This document shows positions 1 to 7,839 of a DNA stretch of 30,756 nucleotides, piece by piece. Under the pieces are notes generated by a model. That model was not told where the DNA came from, did no database searches, and worked only from the letters and a program-made list of their open reading frames with translations. Numbering within the stretch: position 1 is the first letter of the stretch; every line of letters starts with the position of its first letter. This DNA comes from an uncultured Eubacteriales bacterium (lineage in GTDB: Bacteria > Bacillota > Clostridia > Oscillospirales > Oscillospiraceae), in the NCBI GenBank assembly GCA_902477055.1, contig CABSFY010000014.1, positions 1-30,756 on the forward strand, read 5' to 3'. The position numbers and the translations under genes are program-made.

Positions 1-59
1 GCTGCTGGCACTTCGATTTTGGCACATACCACGTTGCAACCTGCGCCTGCGGGTTCAGT

Positions 60-168
60 CGCGGCCAAAGGCCGTGTCAGCTCCCTCAGAGAGGGAGCCA
101 AGGCGCTGCGGCGCGGGGAAGGGGAAACGGCTCGCCACGTCGGGCTGTGCCCTCCTCGCGATGACATG
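60..168 (-). repeat. Dispersed intergenic repeat-like DNA
   Basis: No gene is supported in 1-218. The stretch holds a perfect small hairpin (62-66 with 70-74, loop AAA) and an 8-bp hairpin (80-87 with 91-98, loop AGA). Read on the minus strand, 78-101 begins GCCTTGGCTCCCTC and 121-168 contains GCGAGGAGGGCACAGCCCGA. From memory these resemble two families of intergenic repeats scattered through Faecalibacterium, Ruminococcus and relatives. Only one copy is in this window, so its repetitive nature cannot be shown here. A genome-wide self-alignment would decide. Confidence 0.45.
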
Positions 169-218
169 AGGGGGGCTTTTGGACAGCCTGCCGCGCTTTT
201 TATTGTTGGGAGAGAGGA

Positions 219-1001
219 ATGGACAGAAGAAAAGAGATCGCCGCGTTGGCGGAGTCGGAGGAGGAGCGGATGCTGCTGGTCCGCACGGTGGACCGCCTTT
301 CGCGCGGTATGGAGCGGGAGCAGCCGGTCTGCTCAGCCTTTCTGACGCAGCGAGAGCAGGCACTCGTCCGCAGACTGCTGCCGGAGTGCGCCGTTTGGGG
401 CGGAACGGAGGGGGCGGAGCGCGCCGTTGCCTACTGGCTGCCGGAGTATCTGACACGGGAGGACTATTTCGGCTTTCCGGACGGGCCGATCGCCTGCCTG
501 CGCGGGCGGTTTTATGAGGAAAACGCGCTGTCGCATCGGGATGTTTTGGGTGCACTGATGGGAGCAGGCATCCGGCGCGACGCGGTGGGGGACATCTACC
601 TCCGCGAAACGAGCTTTGACTGCTTTGTCCTGTCGGAGCTTACGCGGTACCTGCTGGACAATCTGACCGATGCAGGGCGGCAGCGTCTGCGGCTGGAGTC
701 GATTGACCCGGCTTCGGTCGAACGGCCGGCACAGGAGATGAAGGAGCAGCGGGTGAGCGTTGCCTCGCTGCGGCTGGACGGTGTGCTGGCGGCGGCGTTT
801 CATCTCAGCCGGGGCGAGGCTGTGAACGCGGTTCGCGCGGGTGCGGTGGCAGTCAACGGGCTGACCTGCCTGAAGCCGGATCGTCCGATTGCAGAGAACG
901 ACGAGCTTTCTCTGCGCGGACGGGGAAAGCTGCGAGTGCTCTCCCTCGGCGGCGCGACGCGACGCGGACGGCTGGCTCTGACCGTCGGCATCTACCTTTA
1001 G
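219..1001 (+). CDS. ylmH: S4-domain RNA-binding protein, YlmH-like
   Basis: This 260-residue protein is close to the usual length of the YlmH family (RNA-binding proteins encoded near division genes in Firmicutes, linked to ribosome or tRNA quality control). The N-terminal two thirds has the YlmH pattern, including HRDVLGALMGAGIRRDAVGD around residues 108-127. The last about 80 residues form an S4 domain: RLDGVLAAAFHLSR followed by a basic strand and KPDRP. The ATG at 219 follows a purine-rich AGAGAGG. The expected neighbours (sepF, ylmG, divIVA, ileS) would lie left of the window and are not seen. The gene ends at a hairpin shared with the convergent dehydrogenase. The family call is firm; the cellular role is inferred from relatives. 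Confidence 0.85.
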   Translation: MDRRKEIAALAESEEERMLLVRTVDRLSRGMEREQPVCSAFLTQREQALVRRLLPECAVWGGTEGAERAVAYWLPEYLTREDYFGFPDGPIACLRGRFYEENALSHRDVLGALMGAGIRRDAVGDIYLRETSFDCFVLSELTRYLLDNLTDAGRQRLRLESIDPASVERPAQEMKEQRVSVASLRLDGVLAAAFHLSRGEAVNAVRAGAVAVNGLTCLKPDRPIAENDELSLRGRGKLRVLSLGGATRRGRLALTVGIYL

Positions 1002-1012
1002 TACCATAAACA

Positions 1013-1044
1013 AAGCGGATGGCAAAGCACCTTGCCATCCGCTT
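1013..1044. terminator. Bidirectional hairpin between ylmH and adh
   Basis: A perfect 13-bp stem (1013-1025 with 1032-1044) has a 6-nt loop and sits between the ends of two convergent genes. In the leftward direction it is followed by the T-rich TTTGTTTA, so it should work best as the adh terminator. On the plus strand the U-tract is poor. Confidence 0.75.
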
Positions 1045-1064
1045 ACGCAATATTCGGAGATGAT

Positions 1065-2123
1065 TTAGACCACGACGACCGGCTTAATGAGATCACGCGG
1101 CTTGTTGCGCATGAGCATCAGGGCCTCTTCGATGTGCTCGAAGCCGTTGAAGCGGTGGGTGATCAGACGGGAGGTATCCAGACGGCCGGTCTGCATCAGC
1201 GCAGCCAGCTTTTCCATCCGCAGCCGTCCGCCGGGCATCAGGCCGCCGGCGATGGTCTTGTGACCCATGCCGCAGCCCCATTCGACGCGGGGAATCAGAA
1301 CGTTATCGCCGCTGCCGAGGTAATTGACGTTGCCGATGCGTCCGCCGGGCTTGAGCATCTTGATCGCCTCTGCGAAGGTTTCCTCTGCGGTGCCGCCGGC
1401 GATGACAACGCGGTCAACGCCCTTGCCGTTTGTCTTTTCCATGATCTGCTCAAGGATCCCGCCCTGACGGTAGTCGATGATGTCCGTTGCGCCGTAGGCA
1501 AGCGCAGCATCGGCGCAGACCTTTCTTGAGCCGACGGCAAACAGTCTTGCAGCGCCGTGCAGGGTCGCCGCAGCGACCGACATCAGGCCGACGGGGCCGA
1601 TACCGATCACGCAGACGTCGTCGCCGTAATGCACGTCGGCAAGCTCAACGCCGTGGAAGCCGGTCGGCACCATGTCCGACAGCATGACGGCAGCAACGGG
1701 GTCAAGCCCGTCCGGAAGCAGGGCCATATTGGCGTCGGCCTCGTTGACATGGAAGAATTCGCCGAAGACGCCGTCCTTGAAGTTGGAGAACTTCCAGCCT
1801 GCGAGCATTCCACCGGAGTGCATGGAGTAGCCCCCCTGCGACTCCAGCGCGCCCCAGTCGGGGGTGATGGCGGGGATGATAACGCGGTCGCCGGGATGGA
1901 AGTCGCGCACCATAGCGCCGACCTCGACGACCTCGCCGACGGCCTCATGGCCAAGGATCATGTCATGGCGATCGCCGATCGCGCCTTCCCAAACCGTATG
2001 AACATCAGAGGTGCAGGGTGAAACGGCAATCGGTTTTACGATCGCGTCCATTGGCCCGCAGACAGGGCGCTCCTTCTCAATCCAGCCGGTCTTTCCGATT
2101 CCGAGCATTGCAAAACCTTTCAT
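1065..2123 (-). CDS. adh: NADP-type zinc secondary alcohol dehydrogenase
   Basis: This is a 352-residue medium-chain dehydrogenase, the same length as and closely similar to the Thermoanaerobacter brockii / Clostridium beijerinckii NADP-dependent isopropanol dehydrogenase. Those enzymes interconvert secondary alcohols and ketones in the cytoplasm. The catalytic-zinc ligands are visible: C37 in SPCTSD, H59-E60 in ILGHEAVGE, and the Asp of LSDMVPTGFHG near residue 150. The Rossmann motif GIGPVG is followed by GSR, the signature that binds the NADP 2'-phosphate in this subfamily. The ATG at 2123 has AAAGGAG upstream. The gene stands alone, with its own promoter and a palindromic operator, so it is probably a separately regulated fermentative or redox-balancing enzyme. 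The physiological substrate is unknown. Confidence 0.93.
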   Translation of the reverse strand: MKGFAMLGIGKTGWIEKERPVCGPMDAIVKPIAVSPCTSDVHTVWEGAIGDRHDMILGHEAVGEVVEVGAMVRDFHPGDRVIIPAITPDWGALESQGGYSMHSGGMLAGWKFSNFKDGVFGEFFHVNEADANMALLPDGLDPVAAVMLSDMVPTGFHGVELADVHYGDDVCVIGIGPVGLMSVAAATLHGAARLFAVGSRKVCADAALAYGATDIIDYRQGGILEQIMEKTNGKGVDRVVIAGGTAEETFAEAIKMLKPGGRIGNVNYLGSGDNVLIPRVEWGCGMGHKTIAGGLMPGGRLRMEKLAALMQTGRLDTSRLITHRFNGFEHIEEALMLMRNKPRDLIKPVVVV

Positions 2124-2161
2124 AACAGCATCTCCTTTAATATTGAATTTGATATGATTTT

Positions 2162-2181
2162 ATCGATACCGATGTATCGAT
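2162..2181. promoter_or_regulatory. Palindromic operator at adh start site
   Basis: There is a perfect inverted repeat with 8-bp arms, ATCGATAC-CGAT-GTATCGAT. It lies directly downstream of the leftward -10 element of adh, so it covers the predicted transcription start. A bound protein would block initiation, which suggests a repressor site. The regulator is not in the window and I do not recognise the motif. Confidence 0.6.
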
Positions 2182-2184
2182 TAT

Positions 2185-2214
2185 AATATAAACAAAGAAA
2201 TATCGGTTTGTCAA
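2185..2214 (-). promoter_or_regulatory. Sigma-A promoter of adh
   Basis: Reading leftward, TTGACA (2214-2209) is followed after 18 nt by TATATT (2190-2185). An overlapping TATAAT at 2185-2180 is present, but its spacing of 23 nt is too long. The start would fall in the adjoining palindrome. Confidence 0.65.
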
Positions 2215-2276
2215 GGGGTTTTATGATTTTTTTTGAATTTTTTTACTGCGATTTTCCTGACGCAGGGGAATAGCGG

Positions 2277-2305
2277 TTGACAAATCCCTGCTGCTTTGAT
2301 AAAAT
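2277..2305 (+). promoter_or_regulatory. Sigma-A promoter of the alaS leader
   Basis: TTGACA (2277-2282), a 17-nt spacer and TAAAAT (2300-2305) form a near-consensus vegetative promoter. It predicts a start near 2312, just before the first paired bases of the T-box leader. Confidence 0.8.
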
Positions 2306-2324
2306 TACCCCGAATATTGCAATT

Positions 2325-2548
2325 ATCGCGTTGAGGAAGCCAATTCATGCCGGCGGCTGGAGCGAGCGGGGGAACGGTGCAAGCCCCGCAGCCATGCAGC
2401 ATGGACCGCCACTTCCGAGCGGCCCGTGACGAGCGGGACGGCCCATTCCCGTTACCGAATGACTGAGAAGCCGTGCCTCTGGTGCGGCAATTAGGGTGGT
2501 ACCGCGAGCGCGCCTCGCCCCTATGCCGGGGGTGGGGTATTTTTATTT
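2325..2548 (+). promoter_or_regulatory. T-box riboswitch, Ala (GCC) specifier
   Basis: The leader senses uncharged tRNA-Ala and lets RNA polymerase pass a terminator into alaS. Stem I can be folded by eye: GGAAG (2335-2339) pairs with CTTCC (2412-2416), CATGC (2346-2350) with GCATG (2399-2403), and GCGGGG (2366-2371) with CCCCGC (2384-2389). An apical loop holds GGTG (2376-2379). The base pairing places GCC (2408-2410), followed by A, in the specifier position, an alanine codon. The conserved T-box AGGGTGGTACCGCG lies at 2493-2506; its TGGT bulge suits the A73 discriminator of tRNA-Ala. The terminator follows at 2512-2547. Specifier, discriminator match and downstream gene all agree. Confidence 0.95.
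2512..2547 (+). terminator. T-box-controlled terminator before alaS
   Basis: The stem 2513-2521 with 2529-2537 has nine pairs, two of them G-U, and a 7-nt loop. It is extended by 2512-2538 and followed by TATTTTTATTT. The 5' arm begins just after the T-box sequence, the usual arrangement for alternative antiterminator and terminator folding. Confidence 0.85.
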
Positions 2549-2560
2549 GGAGGAGAAACT

Positions 2561-5200
2561 ATGGAAACGAAAAAATACGGTCTGAACGAGCTGCGGGAGA
2601 TGTTCCTGTCGTTCTTTGAAAGCAAGGGTCATCTGCGCCTGCCGAGCTTCCCGCTCGTACCGCAGCATGATAAGTCTATCCTGCTCATCAACGCCGGCAT
2701 GACGCCGATGAAGCCCTATTTCACCGGTGAGGAGGAGCCGCCGCGCCACCGCGTCTGCACCTGCCAGAAGTGCATCCGCACGGGCGACATCGAGAACATC
2801 GGCAAGACGGCCCGCCACGGCACGTACTTTGAAATGCTGGGCAATTTTTCCTTCGGCGATTACTTCAAGCACGAAGCGCTGGCGTGGTGCTGGGAATTTC
2901 TGACGAAGGTCGTCGGGCTGGACGAAAACCGGCTCTATCCCTCCATCTATGAAAACGACGACGAGGCCTTCGATGTCTGGACAAAGGAGATCGGCGTTCC
3001 CGCCGAGCGCATCTTCCGCTTCGGCAAGGAGGATAACTTCTGGGAGCATGGCTCCGGCCCGTGCGGCCCCTGCTCCGAGGTCTATTACGACCGCGGCGAA
3101 AAGTACGGCTGCGGCAAGCCCGGCTGCACCGTCGGCTGCGACTGCGACCGCTATATTGAGATTTGGAACAACGTGTTCTCCCAGTTTGACAACGACGGCA
3201 AGGGCAACTATACCGAGCTGAAGCAGAAAAACATCGACACCGGCATGGGCCTGGAGCGGCTTGCGGTTGTGTGCCAGGATGTGGACAGCCTGTTTGATGT
3301 CGATACCGTGATGAACATCACGAACAAGGTCACCGAGCTGACCGGCGCAAGCTACGGCAAGAGCCACAAGATGGACGTTTCTCTGCGCGTCATCACCGAC
3401 CATATCCGCGCCTCGACGTTCCTGATTTGCGACGGCGTTCTTCCGTCGAATGAGGGCCGCGGCTACGTGCTGCGCCGCCTGCTCCGTCGCGCCGCGCGGC
3501 ATGGCAAGCTCCTCGGCGTGGACAAGCCCTTCCTGTACAAGGTCGTGGACACGGTTGTCCACGAAAACGAGTGCCAGTACCCCGAGCTGCGCGAAAAGCA
3601 GTCTTATATCACCAAGGTGATCCAGACCGAGGAGGAAAACTTCTGCAAGACCATCGACGGCGGCATGAAGATCTTCTCTGAGATGCTCGCCGGGCATAAG
3701 GAAAAGGGCGAGGCCTGCTTCTCCGGTGCGGATGCGTTCAAGCTCTACGATACCTACGGCTTCCCGATCGACCTGACCGCCGAAATGGTCGCCGAGCAGG
3801 GCATGACCGTGGATGAGGAAGAATTTGCCAAGCAGATGAAGGAGCAGAAGCAGCGCGCCCGCGAAGCACGCAAGGCGCTCGGCGACCTCGGCTGGGCCGG
3901 TGTGGAATTCGGTAAGGAGGTCCCCGAAAGCAAGTTCGTCGGCTACGACCGCCTGACCGCCGAGGGTAAGGTCACGGCGATTGTGCAGGGCGAGGAGCTT
4001 TGCGGCACGGTTTCCGAGGGCATGGAGGCGATCCTTGTCCTCGACGAAACGCCGATGTACGCCGAAATGGGCGGCCAGATCGGCGATACCGGCGTGATTA
4101 CCGCCGAGGGCTTCCGCTTTGACGTGGCGGACGTCCAGAAAAACAAGGGCGGCAAGTATATGCACTACGGCAGGGTCGTCAGCGGCACGATCTCCATCGG
4201 GGACACCGTGACGGCGGCGGTCGATGCCGAACGCAGACGTGCCATCTGCCGTGCACATACGGCGACGCATCTGCTGCAAACCGCGCTGACCCGCGTGCTG
4301 GGCGAGCATTGCCATCAGGCAGGCTCTCTGGTCGAGCCGGACCACCTGCGCTTTGACTTTACGCACTTCTCCGCGGTCACGCCGGATGAGCTGCTGGCTG
4401 CGTCGAACGACGTGATGGAAATGATCCTGCGCGGCGAGGACGTGGAAACGCTCGTCCTGCCGATCGAGGAGGCCAAGAAGCTCGGCGCGATGGCCCTGTT
4501 CGGCGAAAAGTACGGCGACACCGTTCGTGTGGTCAAGATGGGCGACGATTCACTCGAATTCTGCGGCGGCACACATCTGGATAACACCGCCAAGGTCGGC
4601 CCGTTCCGCATCATCTCCGAAGGCTCCGTGGCCTCCGGTGTACGCCGCATCGAGGCGTTCACCGGCAAGCGCGTGATGGAGCAGATGGAGCAGTTCAACC
4701 GCATTATCCTCACGGCGGCAAACGAGATGAAAACCACGCCGAAGGAGCTGATGCAGCGGGCGCACGGCGTGATGCTTGAGATGAAGGAGCTGCGGCAGGA
4801 CCTCGACCGCATGAAGGATAAGCTGCTCGGCGGCGAAATCGACCGGGTGCTGTTCTCGGCGAAGAACGTCGGCGGTCTCAAGGTTTTGACCGCGCTGAAG
4901 AACGATATTGCGGCGGGCGATCTGCGCAAGATGGGCGACCAGCTTCGTGACCGCGACCCGGATGTCGTTGCGGTGCTGGCAAGCGCTTGCGGCGAAAAGA
5001 TCAGCATTCTGGCCGTCTGCGGCAAGAACGCCGTTGCCAAGGGCATCAAGGCGGGCGCTCTGGTCAAGGAGGTCTGCTGTGCCTGCGGCGGCAGCGGCGG
5101 CGGAAAGCCCGACTCGGCCATGGGCGGCGGCAAGGACGCGCTCAAGCTCGACAACGCCCTCGCACTGGTGGACGATTTCGTGATGAACAACGTACAATAA
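2561..5200 (+). CDS. alaS: Alanyl-tRNA synthetase
   Basis: A full-length class II alanyl-tRNA synthetase of 879 residues, which charges tRNA-Ala in the cytoplasm. The N-terminal catalytic domain opens with LNELREMFLSFFESKGH, the family start. The editing domain shows both halves of its zinc site: HTATH near residues 565-569 and C668-G-G-T-H672. The C-terminal DHHA1-type region ends in a glycine-rich segment (CGGSGGGK). The ATG at 2561 has GGAGG at 2549-2553. The T-box leader directly upstream carries an Ala specifier. The HIT gene starts 11 nt after the stop and is probably cotranscribed. Nothing is truncated. Confidence 0.99.
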   Translation: METKKYGLNELREMFLSFFESKGHLRLPSFPLVPQHDKSILLINAGMTPMKPYFTGEEEPPRHRVCTCQKCIRTGDIENIGKTARHGTYFEMLGNFSFGDYFKHEALAWCWEFLTKVVGLDENRLYPSIYENDDEAFDVWTKEIGVPAERIFRFGKEDNFWEHGSGPCGPCSEVYYDRGEKYGCGKPGCTVGCDCDRYIEIWNNVFSQFDNDGKGNYTELKQKNIDTGMGLERLAVVCQDVDSLFDVDTVMNITNKVTELTGASYGKSHKMDVSLRVITDHIRASTFLICDGVLPSNEGRGYVLRRLLRRAARHGKLLGVDKPFLYKVVDTVVHENECQYPELREKQSYITKVIQTEEENFCKTIDGGMKIFSEMLAGHKEKGEACFSGADAFKLYDTYGFPIDLTAEMVAEQGMTVDEEEFAKQMKEQKQRAREARKALGDLGWAGVEFGKEVPESKFVGYDRLTAEGKVTAIVQGEELCGTVSEGMEAILVLDETPMYAEMGGQIGDTGVITAEGFRFDVADVQKNKGGKYMHYGRVVSGTISIGDTVTAAVDAERRRAICRAHTATHLLQTALTRVLGEHCHQAGSLVEPDHLRFDFTHFSAVTPDELLAASNDVMEMILRGEDVETLVLPIEEAKKLGAMALFGEKYGDTVRVVKMGDDSLEFCGGTHLDNTAKVGPFRIISEGSVASGVRRIEAFTGKRVMEQMEQFNRIILTAANEMKTTPKELMQRAHGVMLEMKELRQDLDRMKDKLLGGEIDRVLFSAKNVGGLKVLTALKNDIAAGDLRKMGDQLRDRDPDVVAVLASACGEKISILAVCGKNAVAKGIKAGALVKEVCCACGGSGGGKPDSAMGGGKDALKLDNALALVDDFVMNNVQ

Positions 5201-5211
5201 GGAGGCTAACC

Positions 5212-5550
5212 ATGAGCGACTGCATTTTCTGTAAGATCATCGCGGGGGAGATTCCCTCGAATAAGCTCTATGAGGACGAGCTGTGCTATGCCTTTTACGA
5301 CATTCAGCCGCTCGCGCCGCAGCATTTTCTCGTCGTGCCGAAGGAGCATCTGACCGGCGCGAACAAGATCAATCAGGACAATTGCGCCATTGTCGGCCAC
5401 ATCTTTGCGGTCATCACGAAGCTGACGGCGGTGCTGGGCTTTTCGGACGGCTACCGCGTCGTGACCAATTGCGGCGCGGACGCGGGCCAGACCGTGCCGC
5501 ACCTGCACTTCCACGTGCTTGGCGGCAAGCAGCTGGGGAGCTTTAACTGA
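5212..5550 (+). CDS. HIT family nucleotide hydrolase
   Basis: A 112-residue histidine-triad protein starting MSDCIFCKIIAGEIPS, the standard opening of the Hint branch. The catalytic motif HLHFHVLGG is near residues 98-106. Hint enzymes hydrolyse nucleoside phosphoramidates, including lysyl- or aminoacyl-AMP, in the cytoplasm. Its position right after alaS is therefore suggestive, although the physiological substrate is not known. The ATG at 5212 has AGGAGG at 5201-5206; an open frame extending upstream into alaS is not the gene start. A strong terminator follows. Confidence 0.95.
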   Translation: MSDCIFCKIIAGEIPSNKLYEDELCYAFYDIQPLAPQHFLVVPKEHLTGANKINQDNCAIVGHIFAVITKLTAVLGFSDGYRVVTNCGADAGQTVPHLHFHVLGGKQLGSFN

Positions 5551-5559
5551 GTTCTTTAT

Positions 5560-5590
5560 GAGGCGGGCAGCTTGCCCGCCTCGATTTTTA
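5560..5590 (+). terminator. Terminator of alaS-HIT operon
   Basis: A perfect 10-bp GC-rich stem (5560-5569 with 5573-5582) with a 3-nt loop is followed by GATTTTTA, a textbook intrinsic terminator. Confidence 0.92.
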
Positions 5591-5606
5591 GAGAGGGGGG
5601 ACCGGA

Positions 5607-7835
5607 ATGCGCCGTTTGATGCTGTTTTCCATCGCGTTTTCCGCTGCGGTCGCGGCGTATCTCTGGCTGCTTCCGATGCAGGCGGCGCTGTTTGCTGCTC
5701 TCGGCTGTGCAGTTCTGTTGGCTGCGCTGCTGCCGGTGCGACGGGATGCGGCGAAGCGCATTCGCATTCTGGCCCTCGGCGCGGCGCTGGGTTTGCTGTG
5801 GAGCTGGGGCTATGAGCAATGGAAGCTCGTGCCGCTGCGAAAGCTCTGCGGTGAGAACAAGACCGTAACGGGTCAGGTCTGCCTCCTGCCGGAGAAAACG
5901 GATTACGGCTGCCGTGTCGCAGTGCGGCTGGACGGCGGTCGGGCGTATTTCTATCTGGATGACGAAGCCTTGGACCTGCGCCTCGGCGACCGCGTGACCG
6001 TGACCGGAGAGGTGACGGACGTGAGCGGCCGGGACGAAAATCTTTACTTTCAATCCCACGATATCTCCCTACTGGTGTTCCAGCGCGGCGGGTACACCGT
6101 CGAGCGGGCGGAGCGCCTGCCGGTTTCGCTCTATCCCGCCGCTGCCGCCGCCTATCTGCGCAGCACAATCACACGGGTGTTTCCGGAGGAGAGCGGCGGC
6201 TTTGTCCGGGCGCTTCTGACCGGCGACCGGAGCGGTCTGGCGTATTCGACGAGTAACGCGCTGTCCATTGCGGGCGTTTCCCACGTGGTCGCGGTTTCCG
6301 GGATGCACGTGTCGCTGCTCATCGGCGTGGTGCAGCTGTTTTGCCGCCGCCGCAGGCTGGCATCGATCGTCAGCATCGCGGTGATGTGGTGCTTTGCGAT
6401 GATGCTGGGCTTTGCGCCGTCGGTGACGCGGGCGGTGGTGATGAATACCATTTTGCTGCTTGCGCCGGTCCTCCGCCGGGAAAATGACCCGCCGACGACG
6501 CTCAGCGCGGCGCTGCTGGTGCTTTTGATGGCGAACCCGTGGGCGCTGGCCAACGCGAGCCTGCAGCTTTCATTTCTGGCGATGGCCGGAATTTTCCTTG
6601 CCGCGCCGCCGCTCCATCGCCGCATTCTGCTTCTGACGAAGGCGGACGACAAGCAGAAGCCGGGGCTTTACCGCCGCATCGTCCGAGGAATTGCGGTTTC
6701 CGTTTCTACCTCCCTCGGCGCGTCGCTCTTTACGATGCCGCTCGTCGCGTGGTATTTCGGGACGATCTCGCTGATCTCCTTTGTGAGCAACGCGCTGCTG
6801 CTGCCGCTCATCAGCTTGATCTTTACGGCAAGCGTGATCGTTACGATCCTTGGAATGCTCTGGCTGCCGCTGGGTGCCATCCCGGCGCTGGCGGTTTCGC
6901 TGCTTATTCGCTTTGTGCTCTTTGCCGTCAATACACTGGCGGGCCTGCCGTTTGCGGCGCTGTATACCGACAACCGCTATGCCTGTCTGTGGCTGGGGAC
7001 GGCCTATCTGATGCTCGGTGCGGCAGCGATTTTCCACCGACGGCTGCACCTTCGTGTATTGGGGGCGGCGTTGCTGGCGACGCTCTGTGCGACGCTGTTT
7101 TTCTCCTGCCTCGACGGCAGACAGACGCGGTTTACCATGCTGGATGTCGGGCAGGGACAGTGCCTGTATTTTCAGGACGGCGGCTACCGCGTCGTCATCG
7201 ATTGCGGCGGCGACGGCGACCGGACGGGAGAGCTGCTGGCCCGCCGCCTGCTTTCCTCCGGCGACAGCGCGGTGGACGCACTGATTCTGACGCATTATGA
7301 CACAGATCACGTCGGCGGCGTGGCACAGCTTTTGCAGCGGGTGACGGTCAAACGGCTGTTTCTGCCGGACATTCTGCCGGAGGATGCGGCGCGGGAGGAG
7401 CTGACGGCTGCCGCGCTGCGGGCGGGAACGGAAATCATCGTCGTCGATGCGGAGCTTCTGATCGAGCTGGGTGAAACGCAAGTGCGGCTTTACCCGCCGC
7501 AAGCAAGATTTAACGCAAATTCCGGTCTTGCGGCGTTGATGTCCTTTGCCGAATGTGATATACTGATTACCGGTGATATGGACCTCGATGCGGAGGCGCG
7601 GCTCCTGCGGGACTACGACCTGCCGCAGGCAGAGGTTTTGGTCGCCGGCCATCATGGCTCGAAATACTCCACCGGCACGCCGCTTTTGGAGCGGGCCGCA
7701 CCGCAGGCCGTCCTGATTTCCGTCGGCGAGAACCGCTACGGCCACCCGGCGCAGGAAACGCTCGACCGCATCGCGGCCTTCGGAGCGGAGGTCCTGCGGA
7801 CCGATTTGGACGGCGATATTATCATTATGAGGTAA
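5607..7835 (+). CDS. comEC: ComEC/Rec2 DNA uptake channel protein
   Basis: A 742-residue integral membrane protein with the ComEC domain order. It has an N-terminal helix pair with an OB-like soluble domain (about residues 60-170), the polytopic competence core (about 190-500, with HVVAVSGMHVSLL), and a C-terminal metallo-beta-lactamase-like domain. The last starts at MLDVGQGQCLYF and carries the metal motif T562-H-Y-D-T-D-H568, then GDMD and GHHGSKYS. In competent bacteria ComEC moves single-stranded DNA across the membrane. All three parts are intact. It starts just after the HIT terminator with a GAGAGGGGGG ribosome-binding site and leads directly into holA. A separate promoter was not seen, so readthrough is possible. 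Other late competence genes are not in the window. Confidence 0.95.
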   Translation: MRRLMLFSIAFSAAVAAYLWLLPMQAALFAALGCAVLLAALLPVRRDAAKRIRILALGAALGLLWSWGYEQWKLVPLRKLCGENKTVTGQVCLLPEKTDYGCRVAVRLDGGRAYFYLDDEALDLRLGDRVTVTGEVTDVSGRDENLYFQSHDISLLVFQRGGYTVERAERLPVSLYPAAAAAYLRSTITRVFPEESGGFVRALLTGDRSGLAYSTSNALSIAGVSHVVAVSGMHVSLLIGVVQLFCRRRRLASIVSIAVMWCFAMMLGFAPSVTRAVVMNTILLLAPVLRRENDPPTTLSAALLVLLMANPWALANASLQLSFLAMAGIFLAAPPLHRRILLLTKADDKQKPGLYRRIVRGIAVSVSTSLGASLFTMPLVAWYFGTISLISFVSNALLLPLISLIFTASVIVTILGMLWLPLGAIPALAVSLLIRFVLFAVNTLAGLPFAALYTDNRYACLWLGTAYLMLGAAAIFHRRLHLRVLGAALLATLCATLFFSCLDGRQTRFTMLDVGQGQCLYFQDGGYRVVIDCGGDGDRTGELLARRLLSSGDSAVDALILTHYDTDHVGGVAQLLQRVTVKRLFLPDILPEDAAREELTAAALRAGTEIIVVDAELLIELGETQVRLYPPQARFNANSGLAALMSFAECDILITGDMDLDAEARLLRDYDLPQAEVLVAGHHGSKYSTGTPLLERAAPQAVLISVGENRYGHPAQETLDRIAAFGAEVLRTDLDGDIIIMR

Positions 7836-7839
7836 CGAA

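Noticed and set aside
19..345. 108-codon open frame at the left edge
   Set aside because: It runs through repeat-like DNA into ylmH in another frame and has no domain.
2162..2181. adh palindrome as a MerR-type activator site
   Set aside because: MerR sites lie between -35 and -10 with an extended spacer; this one lies after the -10, which fits repression.
2543..4366. 607-codon open frame on the minus strand opposite alaS
   Set aside because: It is the antisense shadow of a fully intact alaS in GC-rich DNA. Its translation has no recognisable domain and is biased by the codon use of the real gene.
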